Assembly (NCBI GenBank): GCA_016714785.1
Contig: JADKCC010000015.1
Span: forward strand, 62,001 to 126,000
Reading direction: 5' to 3'
DNA length: 64,000 nt
Origin: Saprospiraceae bacterium
GTDB lineage: Bacteria; Bacteroidota; Bacteroidia; Chitinophagales; Saprospiraceae
Program-made: the position numbers and the translations under genes
In this document: positions 17,041 to 26,760 of the stretch, piece by piece
Position numbering within the stretch: position 1 is the stretch's first letter
How the letters are laid out: each line of letters starts with the position of its first letter
The notes under the pieces: generated by a model
What the model was told of the DNA's origin: nothing
Databases searched by the model: none
What the model saw: only the letters and a program-made list of their open reading frames with translations

Positions 17041-20000
17041 CTACTTCTTCACCAATTTTTTGGTAATGATTTTTTTTCCTGTGTGTATGTGCATAGTATA
17101 TACGCCAGCTGGCAGATTAGATATATCCATTGTGAATAAGGTTTCTGAATTACTTTTACTTAACAGTTCTCTGCCAGTGATATCTGTGATACTACATTTA
17201 CTGATTGTGGTGCCTTCGTCTATGGACTTGATACTTACAATCTCTCCAGCTGGATTAGGGTAAACCATAATTCTCTCTGTGAAATATTGATCTTTTGTGG
17301 AAGATGAAAAGTCTATCAATATCATAAAATCAGTAATGCTCACCCAACCACCTAATCCATCTGAAATTATAAATTTAAAACCATCAGTATTTTCGCTAGT
17401 ACCTGTATGAAGATATTGAATTTTGGATTGATTGATGTCTTCTTGGGTAAATTTGGTACCCACCACTATTGGGCTTCCGTTTAATGATAAAATACCATAG
17501 CTAGGTGTGCTAACCAATGTATAAGTCAGTTCTGTCGCAGGATTGTCAGCATCCTGAGCTAATAGTAAGTTATTATTGATGGTTTTGCTGTCTTTTGCTT
17601 GCACTGTTAATGTCTCATTTTTGATAAGAACAGGAGGATTTAAAGCAATATTGGCACAAAGTTCTAAGTCGAAATTTAATAATCGACCACCATTTCCAGT
17701 AGCTTTATCCTCCAATCTGAGGGTCCAGTTACCTTTCATATTTTGCCCATTGAAAACTGAAAGGGGAGATTCTGGTCTATATATTTTACCTGTACTGATA
17801 GGACACTGAAAAAACTCATTACTTTGATCATCCAATCCTACATTGATACCATTTCCTGTACTACACTTTCTGCTCCAAAGTAACACTTCCTTTCCGGAAG
17901 GAGCTACCAAGTATGCTGCGATATCACTTGCCCATTGATGAGAAGCTCTGATGTTTTTTACATTCACATCATTGATTATTGCATCTGCATTTATGTATAA
18001 ATCTGTTGCAACTGTAGGTGTACCTGATTGTGAAATATTGATACTCAGATTGCCAGATTTGCTTACTTCACATTTAAGCGATTCAGTATTAAATGCAAAA
18101 ACCTGAGACCATTCACCTATTCTGCAGTCATTGGATGATCTAACTCTCCAAAAATATATGGTTGATTTTTCTAAAAACGTATTGGAATTGTAAAATGTAT
18201 CTGGTATGACTTTAGAAATAACGATTTTGTCAGTATCAAATGAAGGAGATGTAGCTACTTCCAATTCATATAATTTTGCATCTGCTTTTGCAATCCAGTT
18301 GTATTTCTGAGTTGGACCAACACCATTTATACTATTTGCTGGAGAGACTAAGCTCAGATCATTCAGTTCTGTACTTGTCAGACTAAGTCTTAGTGTTCGC
18401 TCTATAGTATCTACTCCTATTACATAGGATCTTACTACTACCTCATATTCGGCACTGACTACTACATCAGACAAGTCTAAATGTAAGGTTGTTGTTGCTC
18501 CAGGTAAAATGGTATTGTTTGAAAAAGTTGCAATAGCACCATCAGGCAATCCTGATACTATTTCAAAATTAATGCCTTTGTCTAAACCTGCAAAACCTTC
18601 TGTTGAAAACATAAAATCTAAATCATCAGGCAGGCACACGCTTCTCACAGGATCTTTTACATTCATAATAAAAGCTGGCGAGGTAGGCATATCTATCCTT
18701 GAATTAACAAATGTAGATGCGAAAAATATATTATCATGTGCTTTAACAATAATTCGCGCACGAGTATTTATATTATTTGGTATGATGATAGTTTCGGAGC
18801 CATCATTAGCCACTTTTTCGGCTAGTAACACTACATTTTCACTAGAGAAGTCTAGACTATTGTTTAAAGACATATAAATATCAACATATTTGCAGTTTAC
18901 TGGAGGCAGATTAGTTTTTGCTACGTCCCATTTTATAGTTGTTTCCTTTCCGATGACAAGTTTTTGTTCAGTGATTGGAGATGTAATGACTAATGGGCCT
19001 ACATCACTAGGAGCAACTTTAAACTTCACTTCTTCCCACACTGCGGCACTTCCGAGAGGATTATTGTCTCGCACCACAAATCGAAATGTAAGATCACGGC
19101 CATAGGTAGGCAATAGTTCTTGTACATTTGTAAATTCACCATTCAATATACGTGTTGCATTTGGAAAATATCTAGTAGGATTTGAAGTTGGCTTGATAGA
19201 TCTAAATATAGGCGCATTACCGGCAGGAGATCCCAAAGGACTTGAACCTTGTGCATCAAACTGATCCCAATTATAAGTAAGTTTATCGCCATTGGCATCT
19301 GTAGCTGTTGCACTTAAGAAAAAAGGTGTACTTTTTGGAATATAAAATCCATCTACATAAGGCATCTCAATCACTGGTACAAAATTGTCGATGTCTATTT
19401 TCTCTGCACAATTGTATGCTTCTGCTCCTACTGTATTGGTATAAGATAGAATCTGATCCAAGGTAGCAACATGATAATAATTATCTCTTGGAGCTCCCAA
19501 ATTGCTGGCGCCACAAGCTCCTGGATAAGCCATTATAGTAGAACCACTGCCAGGTTCATAACCAAAAGATGTCGCTTGGCCTTCTTGCCCAGGACAATTA
19601 TTGAAAGTATGCGCAGCAGTCATTTGATGGCCTACTTCGTGATTAAATACTAAAACAATGCCACTACTGATTTGCTGACCATTGTGGCAAGTTACACCAG
19701 CTCCTTTGGCAGAAGTACATATATTGCCACCTGCTATACCACCTACATCAAAACAAATGGAGAAAACATGACCAATATCGTAGTTGCCAAAGCCTATTTT
19801 CCCACTGATTATATTGGTATTTTGACCCAAAATTTTACCTCCTTCATCTGAGTCGGTATATAGATCAGTATTCCCGTCAAGGTTTATAAGTAAATCATTG
19901 TTTGCGATCATTTCTAATTTTATGGCCAGTTCGGCTTCAAATACAACATTGGCTCTTTCTATAAATGTTACCATGTCTGACAATGCCTTTTCTTTAGTAC

Positions 20001-20661
20001 CCCTTACATTACCCCATTCACCAGTACATGCCAAAGCAAGTCTATATTTTCTCATGTCCATTTTTACATCTGGAAAGGATCTTGTTCCCCATTTTGGAGC
20101 ATTTTTATGTGTAAAGGTAGCATCATCGGTACCACATATTACTTTATTTTTCAATGACTCATCAACATGATCTGATGTATAATATGTATTGTAATATTCT
20201 TGGTTGCCGATACTATATGGATCGATATAAGTCATGTTTTCTCCTTCACGTATTGCTGCATGAAAACCATTTGGGCCAATGCTAAACCTTACTGTGGTCG
20301 AAGGATTACTTTTTTGATATCCTTTATATGTTTTTATGTTAGGAAATCTTTCAGCCAGCTCACTTGCCATCACAGGTGCGTACCACACCAAAAATTCTTC
20401 TGACTTACCATCACCCAATGGCAAAAAAATGCATTTACTTTTTGCTAAAAAATTTTCCGAAAATTCTAGTGGAGCAGAAGCTAAAGCATCCTTAAATGTT
20501 TCCATCCTTAGATAAAAAGTTTCATATTTGGATGGTATGATTTCTCTGCCAGAAAGATTACGGAGACCAAGAGTTTTTTCATCCACTTTTTCCCAGTATT
20601 TTTGAGCAAAAGTTGTATTAGCTACTACGATAGTTAAAATAAAAAAAAATACTGATTTCAT
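17041..20661 (-). CDS. Secreted reprolysin-like zinc metalloprotease with P-domain and T9SS type A sorting domain
   Basis: 1206 residues. Signal peptide 1-20 (cleaved near TTFAQ). The catalytic domain carries HEVGHQMTAAHTF: zinc ligands H341, H345, H351 and catalytic E342 (HExxHxxxxxH, metzincin-like). It is followed by Ig/fibronectin-like segments (about 550-860), a proprotein-convertase P-type domain (about 870-1010, with INDVNVKNIRASHQW, LYLVAPSG-like and GNWTLRLEDKATGNGG blocks), a cadherin/CSPG-like repeat (about 1020-1120) and a type A T9SS sorting domain beginning IMVYPNPAGE. So it is exported across both membranes and probably surface-attached. Likely a degradative exoenzyme; the preceding pro-region (20-190) resembles that of such proteases. 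No clear promoter box found. Confidence 0.93.
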   Translation of the reverse strand: MKSVFFFILTIVVANTTFAQKYWEKVDEKTLGLRNLSGREIIPSKYETFYLRMETFKDALASAPLEFSENFLAKSKCIFLPLGDGKSEEFLVWYAPVMASELAERFPNIKTYKGYQKSNPSTTVRFSIGPNGFHAAIREGENMTYIDPYSIGNQEYYNTYYTSDHVDESLKNKVICGTDDATFTHKNAPKWGTRSFPDVKMDMRKYRLALACTGEWGNVRGTKEKALSDMVTFIERANVVFEAELAIKLEMIANNDLLINLDGNTDLYTDSDEGGKILGQNTNIISGKIGFGNYDIGHVFSICFDVGGIAGGNICTSAKGAGVTCHNGQQISSGIVLVFNHEVGHQMTAAHTFNNCPGQEGQATSFGYEPGSGSTIMAYPGACGASNLGAPRDNYYHVATLDQILSYTNTVGAEAYNCAEKIDIDNFVPVIEMPYVDGFYIPKSTPFFLSATATDANGDKLTYNWDQFDAQGSSPLGSPAGNAPIFRSIKPTSNPTRYFPNATRILNGEFTNVQELLPTYGRDLTFRFVVRDNNPLGSAAVWEEVKFKVAPSDVGPLVITSPITEQKLVIGKETTIKWDVAKTNLPPVNCKYVDIYMSLNNSLDFSSENVVLLAEKVANDGSETIIIPNNINTRARIIVKAHDNIFFASTFVNSRIDMPTSPAFIMNVKDPVRSVCLPDDLDFMFSTEGFAGLDKGINFEIVSGLPDGAIATFSNNTILPGATTTLHLDLSDVVVSAEYEVVVRSYVIGVDTIERTLRLSLTSTELNDLSLVSPANSINGVGPTQKYNWIAKADAKLYELEVATSPSFDTDKIVISKVIPDTFYNSNTFLEKSTIYFWRVRSSNDCRIGEWSQVFAFNTESLKCEVSKSGNLSINISQSGTPTVATDLYINADAIINDVNVKNIRASHQWASDIAAYLVAPSGKEVLLWSRKCSTGNGINVGLDDQSNEFFQCPISTGKIYRPESPLSVFNGQNMKGNWTLRLEDKATGNGGRLLNFDLELCANIALNPPVLIKNETLTVQAKDSKTINNNLLLAQDADNPATELTYTLVSTPSYGILSLNGSPIVVGTKFTQEDINQSKIQYLHTGTSENTDGFKFIISDGLGGWVSITDFMILIDFSSSTKDQYFTERIMVYPNPAGEIVSIKSIDEGTTISKCSITDITGRELLSKSNSETLFTMDISNLPAGVYTMHIHTGKKIITKKLVKK

Positions 20662-20891
20662 AAATAAGCTATAAGTAAATTATAAAGTTGTAAAATTATA
20701 TAAATAAACAATAGTTTGGCATCATCTGTAAAATATATGTTGCAAATAGTATTAACACCGACACTTTTAAATAAGTTGAAGGATTAAGATTTTTATTTAT
20801 AAAAATATGATTTTTAGCAAATTGCAGGAATTTAAGTTTGAATAAATGGTAGCTAATAGCATAAAATAATGAAAATATTTTGAAAAGGTAA

Positions 20892-20922
20892 ATTGTTTAT
20901 TAAAATAAGTTTATTACATTTG
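20892..20922 (+). promoter_or_regulatory. Predicted promoter of the SusCD operon
   Basis: -7 box TACATTTG (20915-20922) with a -33-like ATTG (20892-20895) at the ideal 19-base spacing. The ATG follows 41 bases later. No SusR-type or ECF regulator is adjacent. Confidence 0.6.
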
Positions 20923-20963
20923 GCCTGTTGAAATTCGTATTTATTAACCAAAATTAATTCAAA

Positions 20964-23900
20964 ATGAAGTTTTATGTACTTTTATTTTTGCTAATTCTGA
21001 ATGGAATATATGTATCTGCTCAGAATATTGAAGTCTCAGGAAAGATTGTATCCTCATTGGATAATGAGCCACTCATAGGTGTAAATGTCACACTAAAGGG
21101 TACAAATATTGGGACCATTTCAGATGTTGATGGGATGTATAAAATTAACAATGTACCTTCAAATGCAGTACTCTCATTTTCTTACATAGGTTACGAATCT
21201 GCCAATATCTCTGTAGATGGTAGAAATGTTATAGACCTTAATATGATTGTTAGTAATGTGTTGACCGAGGTTGTTGTTACTTCCTTCGGCATTGCCAAAG
21301 ACAAAAAAGTGTTAGGGTATGGCTCACAAAAAATTTCAGGAGACGATCTTAGAAAGTCCAACCAGCAAAATTTGGTCAATGGACTACAAGGTAGATTGGC
21401 AGGCGTTACTATCAATAGCGCAGGTGGTGCACCAGGAGCAGGTGCAAACATCAACATACGAGGTATAAACTCAATAGGCGGCAGCAATGATAATCAACCA
21501 CTCTTTGTTGTAGATGGTATAATCATCAGCAATGCTACTAACGCGGGGAATGTAAGACCTTCAGCGGGTTCAAATGCCATCAATGACAACGAACAATTTA
21601 TGAATACAAACAGGGTAGCTGATATCAATCCAGACGATATCGAAAGTATGAATGTATTAAAAGGTGCAGCTGCAACAGCACTTTATGGACAAAGAGCATC
21701 CAACGGAGCAGTCATAATTACTACTAAAAAAGGTAAATCAGGAGTAGCCCGCATTGATTATAGTATGTCTTATGGTGTACAAAATGTAGATAAGGTACCA
21801 GAATTGCAGACAGTGTACTACCAAGGATTGACAGGTATTCAGAGGCTACCACCCGCACTTATTTTCTGGCAATTTGGCCCACAGGCTTTGGCTGGCGATC
21901 CTTTTGCCAACCACTTTCGGGACTTCTTCCGTACAGGCAATACGATCAACCATTCCCTTTCTTTTTCTGGAGGTACTGAAAAATCGACTTTTCTGACTTC
22001 TGCTTCCTATTTCAATAATGAAGGCATCGTACCCAATTCTGATTTTAACAGAATCACCGCAAAGGTTTCTGCTTCCCATAAGTTGACAGATAAACTCAAT
22101 GTAGGCGCTCAAGTTAATTATGCTAAATCTGCTGGTGCCAGTCCTCCTTCAGGTGATAAATCAATCTACAGTGCGCTAACATTTTGGTCACCCAATTTTA
22201 ATGTAAACGATTATGTCAATGCAGATGGTTCTGAAAAGGATTATTCTAGTGGGACCATTGATCAACCTAGATATGTTGCTGAAACATCACCATTAAATAC
22301 TGATGTTAATAGAGTATTTGGAGATATTAATTTGGAATACACTTTTAATTCATGGCTGAAGGCAAAGTATCAAATTGCAGCAGATTATTACAATGATAAG
22401 AGAAATAGAGCTGTTGGAGCTGATTTGGATGCAGGTTCTCAAGTGAAAGGTTTTTATATGGATCAAAACATCAGTTCATCGGAATTAAACTCCAACTTAT
22501 TTTTAATGTCTGAGCACAAATTATCTAATGACTTTGCACTACATGTTACTTTGGGCCATAACGTGACTGACCAACTTACCTCATCAAGAGGTGTAAGAGG
22601 TGAGGGATTTATTGCCCCAGGGTTTTTCAATTTGTCCAATACATCCAATATATTTGTAATTGCCCCTACAGACTTTAGAAAAAGGTTAGTTGGAGTACTT
22701 GGTGATGTAAGATTAGATTATAAAGACTATTTGTATCTTAATATAACGGGAAGAAATGACTGGTCATCGACACTACCTAAGGAAAATAGGTCTTTTTTCT
22801 ATCCATCTGTTAGTTTAGCTTATATCTTGACCAATTCTATATTAAAGTCAAATGGAATTATAAGTTATGCAAAACTCAGAGGTTCTTTCGCTCAAGTTGG
22901 TAAAGATGCGTCCCCGTATCAAATAGGTTCTTATTTTGGAATTGTCCCAGGCTTTCCATTTGGCTCGATTGGTGGATTTAGAAGAGATTTAGATATTGGT
23001 AATTATAATTTGAAACCTGAAATCACCACTGAAAATGAAATTGGATTGGAAACTAGTCTTTTTAACAATTTAATCTCTCTCGAAGCTAATTATTTTGTAA
23101 GAAAAAGTAAAAACCAAATTTTACCAGTTGGAGTCAGTAACGTGACAGGTTATTCAAGCTATGTGACAAATGCTGGAGTAATTCAAAACAAAGGTATCGA
23201 ATTGCTACTTGGCGTTACGCCTATTAAAGGTGCTTTTAGGTGGGATGTGAGTCTCAACTGGACACGTATTCGGAGTGTTGTAGAGTCTATGCCGGAAAAT
23301 CTTAAAACTATAACTTATTACGATCAAGGAAGAACAGCCTTGCGTATTGAAGAAGGTGGATCTATGGGTGATCTTTATGGTTACGAATGGACCAAAAATA
23401 GTAATGGAGAAATCATCATTGGAACCAATGGATTGCCTACTTTGGATCAAACAAAATATGTAAAAATTGGCAATGCGCTTCCAGATTGGACAGGTGGACT
23501 TAGCAATACTTTTTCCTTCAAAGGTCTAACTCTTGATGTCTTATTAGAAATGAGACAAGGTGGCGACGTAGTGGATATTGGCGAAATAAATGCTATTAGA
23601 AATGGAACAGCTGCCTTTACGGTAGATAGAAATAAAGCTGTGATATGGAATGGTGTAACAGTGGACGGAAGTCCTAACACAACGGTAGCTATTTTTGATG
23701 AGAATACATATAGAGCTTTTGGAATCAATGCACACCATTCATTTAATATTCAGGATGCATCTTGGTTTAGAGTGAGAAGTGCAGGTTTATCTTATGAAAT
23801 ACCTAAGTCTATCTTAGGTAATAAATTAAGAGCATTAAGCATTGGCATAACAGGAAGTAATTTATTTCTATCTACTCCTTTTAGAGGTTACGATCCCGAA

Positions 23901-23999
23901 GCTTTGGCATTTGGTTCAGGAAGTAATTTTGTAGGTTATACGGGTAGAAATACACCGAATACTAGGAATTTCAATTTTAATGTACGTGTTGGATTCTAA
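20964..23999 (+). CDS. SusC/RagA-family TonB-linked outer-membrane transporter
   Basis: 1011 residues. Signal peptide to about residue 20 (YVSAQ), then a carboxypeptidase-regulatory-like domain (VSGKIVSSLDNEPLIGVNVTLKG, residues 24-105), the plug domain with NQQNLVNGLQGRLAGV and the SusC hallmark block ending GAAATALYGQRASNGAVIITTKKG, and a C-terminal 22-strand barrel ending in NFNFNVRVGF with terminal Phe. TonB-dependent import of oligomers bound by the SusD partner is family knowledge. It is first in a three-gene operon; no glycoside hydrolase or peptidase gene is attached, so the substrate is undetermined. Medium length for the family and intact. Confidence 0.96.
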   Translation: MKFYVLLFLLILNGIYVSAQNIEVSGKIVSSLDNEPLIGVNVTLKGTNIGTISDVDGMYKINNVPSNAVLSFSYIGYESANISVDGRNVIDLNMIVSNVLTEVVVTSFGIAKDKKVLGYGSQKISGDDLRKSNQQNLVNGLQGRLAGVTINSAGGAPGAGANINIRGINSIGGSNDNQPLFVVDGIIISNATNAGNVRPSAGSNAINDNEQFMNTNRVADINPDDIESMNVLKGAAATALYGQRASNGAVIITTKKGKSGVARIDYSMSYGVQNVDKVPELQTVYYQGLTGIQRLPPALIFWQFGPQALAGDPFANHFRDFFRTGNTINHSLSFSGGTEKSTFLTSASYFNNEGIVPNSDFNRITAKVSASHKLTDKLNVGAQVNYAKSAGASPPSGDKSIYSALTFWSPNFNVNDYVNADGSEKDYSSGTIDQPRYVAETSPLNTDVNRVFGDINLEYTFNSWLKAKYQIAADYYNDKRNRAVGADLDAGSQVKGFYMDQNISSSELNSNLFLMSEHKLSNDFALHVTLGHNVTDQLTSSRGVRGEGFIAPGFFNLSNTSNIFVIAPTDFRKRLVGVLGDVRLDYKDYLYLNITGRNDWSSTLPKENRSFFYPSVSLAYILTNSILKSNGIISYAKLRGSFAQVGKDASPYQIGSYFGIVPGFPFGSIGGFRRDLDIGNYNLKPEITTENEIGLETSLFNNLISLEANYFVRKSKNQILPVGVSNVTGYSSYVTNAGVIQNKGIELLLGVTPIKGAFRWDVSLNWTRIRSVVESMPENLKTITYYDQGRTALRIEEGGSMGDLYGYEWTKNSNGEIIIGTNGLPTLDQTKYVKIGNALPDWTGGLSNTFSFKGLTLDVLLEMRQGGDVVDIGEINAIRNGTAAFTVDRNKAVIWNGVTVDGSPNTTVAIFDENTYRAFGINAHHSFNIQDASWFRVRSAGLSYEIPKSILGNKLRALSIGITGSNLFLSTPFRGYDPEALAFGSGSNFVGYTGRNTPNTRNFNFNVRVGF

Positions 24000-24017
24000 T
24001 TTTTTTAATTTAAAATA

Positions 24018-25472
24018 ATGAATATAATGAGAAATATATATTTAAAAATATCATTTTGGTCTATGTTACTGATGTCTTTGGTCAGTTGTAGTGATTTTCT
24101 GGATGTGAATACTGATCCTAACAAAACTGCTGATGCCAGTCTGAATACATTGACACCCACCCTTCTATTTTTTACAGCCAATAACACACATATATCAGCC
24201 AATATTTCAAACCAATATTGTCAACAAATAGGTGGTGTAGCAGCAGGATCTACTGATTCACAACTTAGAAATACCTATGCTGGTTTATGGACCAACATTT
24301 ATCTAAACATCATACCAAATGCCAATGCAATGATAAAAAAAGCTGAAAGTACCAACTCCCCGCACTATAGCGGTATAGCCAAAGTTATTATTGCATACAA
24401 TCTGGGTTTAGGCACATCGGTTTGGGAAAATATTGCTTATTCTACTGCAGATAACCAGCTTTCAAATTTGACACCAGCCTATGATACTCAAGAGAGTATT
24501 TATAAAAGTATCCAAAAATTATTGGATGAAGCCATAGTGGAATTAGGTAAGACTGAATCAATCTCAAAACCAAATACCGATGATATCGTATTTAAAGGTA
24601 CCATAGCAAATTGGATTAAAACAGCTTATACCTTGAAGGCAAGATATTTATTGCACACTTCTAAAAAATCAGGGGCAGCTTCTTATGATGCAATTATGGA
24701 TGCTCTCAGTAAAGGTATTAAAGCTAACACAGAAGATTTCCAACTTGTCTATACGGATAAAAATTTCAACCCTCTCCATTCTATAGCACTTGCCAATAAT
24801 ACAGGAAATGTGACCACGACTTTTAGTGCTACATTGATGAACATGATGAATGGTGCCATTCAAGATATTGTAGATCCAAGAGTATCCTTGATGGCATACA
24901 AAACATCTGCAACCGACCCAATTTATAAAGGCGTAAATCCAGGTGCAGGTAGCGGCTCTACAACTGTGTATAATGATAAAACAAATTTTTATGGCTGGCA
25001 TTATAAATTGTTGGCCCCACTTCAAATGGTAACATTTTCTGAAGCAAAATTTATCGAATCGGAAGCTCAATATCTAAAAAATGGAAGTAAAGGTAATACT
25101 GCATCTCACACAGCTTATATCGAAGGTATCAAAGCCAATATGAATAAAATTGGTGTAGCAGCATCAGATATAACAATTTTTACGGAACACCCTATAGTAA
25201 ACCCTGGAGCCGACAATCTCACAATAACACATATAATGATAGAAAAATATAAAGCTTTATATATGAATCCTGAAGTGTGGAACGATATAAGGCGTTATAA
25301 TTATGATAGCAATATTTTTACAGGATTAATTTTACCTGCAAATCACAATCAAGATTTAAATGGCAATTGGATACAACGAGGTGCTTATCCAGATTCAGAA
25401 GTTTCAAGAAATGGAGAAGTAGCCACGCAGAATTTTAAAACTTTAGACACCAAAATGTGGATATTTAATTAA
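24018..25472 (+). CDS. SusD/RagB-like nutrient-binding outer-membrane lipoprotein
   Basis: 484 residues. Lipobox LMSLVSC with lipidated C24, followed by SDFLDVNTDPNK, the characteristic start of SusD-like proteins of the RagB type 2 group (the group paired with shorter SusC proteins and sometimes annotated for peptide or starch binding). The C-terminal region has the expected EKYKALYMNPEVWNDIRRYNYD block. It starts 18 bases after the SusC stop. ATG 24018 is used; the ATG at 24027 would also leave a full signal peptide. It forms the extracellular lid over the SusC barrel. Substrate unknown. Confidence 0.94.
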   Translation: MNIMRNIYLKISFWSMLLMSLVSCSDFLDVNTDPNKTADASLNTLTPTLLFFTANNTHISANISNQYCQQIGGVAAGSTDSQLRNTYAGLWTNIYLNIIPNANAMIKKAESTNSPHYSGIAKVIIAYNLGLGTSVWENIAYSTADNQLSNLTPAYDTQESIYKSIQKLLDEAIVELGKTESISKPNTDDIVFKGTIANWIKTAYTLKARYLLHTSKKSGAASYDAIMDALSKGIKANTEDFQLVYTDKNFNPLHSIALANNTGNVTTTFSATLMNMMNGAIQDIVDPRVSLMAYKTSATDPIYKGVNPGAGSGSTTVYNDKTNFYGWHYKLLAPLQMVTFSEAKFIESEAQYLKNGSKGNTASHTAYIEGIKANMNKIGVAASDITIFTEHPIVNPGADNLTITHIMIEKYKALYMNPEVWNDIRRYNYDSNIFTGLILPANHNQDLNGNWIQRGAYPDSEVSRNGEVATQNFKTLDTKMWIFN

Positions 25473-25495
25473 TTAAAATTTAAAATAATTTAAAA

Positions 25496-25933
25496 ATGAA
25501 ACATATATTAAAATTTACATACATTTTAATAATTTCACTAGCATTTAGCAGCTGTTATAAAGAAGAAAGTCCTTTGGACAATCTCTTAGAGATAGTAGGT
25601 GATGTTGCACAAGTATCATCGGTTTCTGCTCCAGCAGAAGGTTCCGCGGGTGGTACCATAGAATTGACGATAAGGTGTAACGCATTAAATACTGAAATTA
25701 AAGAATTTAAAATTTATCAAAGAATTGGTACCACTGGAGCATATTCTTTTACCAAAAGCGAAAACTTTGTACCTAGCTTTTCTACAGAAGAAAGACTCCA
25801 TGTAGTAAAAATACCATATACTGTACCTAGTGAAGTTGGTAAAACATTCAGTCTTCAAGTAGAAGCTATTACGGATAATGGTTTAGTTTCAGCACGTAGA
25901 ACAGTAGCCCCTGCAAATATTAAAATTATTTAA
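25496..25933 (+). CDS. Small lipoprotein encoded with SusCD (unknown function)
   Basis: 145 residues with a lipoprotein signal: LAFSSC, lipidated C20. The remainder looks like a single Ig-like beta-sandwich (GGTIELTIRCNALNTEIKEFKIYQR to LQVEAITDNGLVSARRTV). It lies 23 bases after susD and before the operon's terminator, so it belongs to the system. Position suggests an accessory surface glycan- or peptide-binding lipoprotein analogous to SusE/SusF, but it is much smaller and I recognise no named family. The leaders of this gene and of susD both contain ATTTAAAATAAT. Confidence 0.8.
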   Translation: MKHILKFTYILIISLAFSSCYKEESPLDNLLEIVGDVAQVSSVSAPAEGSAGGTIELTIRCNALNTEIKEFKIYQRIGTTGAYSFTKSENFVPSFSTEERLHVVKIPYTVPSEVGKTFSLQVEAITDNGLVSARRTVAPANIKII

Positions 25934-25945
25934 TAGCAAAAAATA

Positions 25946-25983
25946 AACTCCTGCCATTCTATTCATTTATTATGGCAGGAGTT
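25946..25983 (+). terminator. Hairpin at the end of the SusCD operon
   Basis: Perfect 12-base stem AACTCCTGCCAT (25946-25957) / ATGGCAGGAGTT (25972-25983), starting 13 bases after the last stop. Only a poor T-tract follows, so it may protect the mRNA end as well as terminate. Confidence 0.7.
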
Positions 25984-26151
25984 ATACTTACTTGTTGAAA
26001 ATGATCAGGATATTTTGTCAATTTGTCCTAAAGTAAATTTGATTAGTGCTTTGACCTAATCATTGATTGAGACTCCAATTTTGATTAATTGTATTTATTA
26101 ATTTTAAATTTCGATTGGATCTTAATCATGAGTTACTTACTTACTTAATTA

Positions 26152-26644
26152 GGGGCTGCTGAAAAAGTCAGCTGTTATTATTGGTTGTTAGTTTAACGGA
26201 GATTATCGTTCAAAAAACAAGCAATAGAGAAAATGAACGCAGTGAAGTGCAAAGCACCAAAGGCCGCAAGCCTTTGACGGAGTGAGTGGGTGGGTGGGTG
26301 AAGTGCAAAGCACCAAGGCCTTGAAGTGAACCGCTCGGGTGGGCAGGAAAGTGCGTCTATTGCCATAGAAAGCACAAAAGGATTAAATATGAAATACTTA
26401 TGGCAATAGAAAAAGCATTTTGGTTCGAAAATGAACGGTGCTACGCAATTGCCTTTTTTTGAACTAGACTTTTTTGGTTACTTTTTTGGGCAATGCAAAA
26501 AAGTAACTGCCGCCTGCATAAGGCAAAAGCCAATTCAAAGTACATGACTTTTGGACAAAATCAATTAAAATGTTTGCATTTAATTTCTTTATTATAGACA
26601 TAATTTATTAATTATCAATTGGTTGTACCATAGTCAGCAAGCCC
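26152..26644. mobile_element. MITE-like non-coding element, copy 2
   Basis: Same element as 2393-2934 in the same orientation. Left end GGGGCTGCTGA (26152-26162), right end TCAGCAAGCCC (26634-26644), inverted with 9 of 11 matches, each flanked by TA. The outer parts are nearly identical to copy 1, including the CTATTGCCATA hairpin and the GTTACTTTTT hairpin. The middle differs: copy 2 lacks about 80 bases of hairpins present at 2614-2740 and instead repeats part of its left interior (GAAGTGCAAAGCACCAA twice, near 26243 and 26300). No gene inside. Confidence 0.65.
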
Positions 26645-26760
26645 TAATTAGTATCTATTAATGACGATTATTCTTAAGGAAAAGTACAAGAAAGTGTATA
26701 TATTGGGCTTGCTTGACATGAGTTAAATTATGAAGAAGATGCTAGAAATATGATCCATTC

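Noticed and set aside
24669..25070. 133-codon minus-strand frame opposite the SusD gene
   Set aside because: Antisense shadow with Cys/His/Ile-rich nonsense composition and no upstream signal.
26193..26375. A 60-codon minus-strand frame in the second repeat element
   Set aside because: Its frame crosses repeat sequence that differs in copy 1 and the composition is not protein-like.
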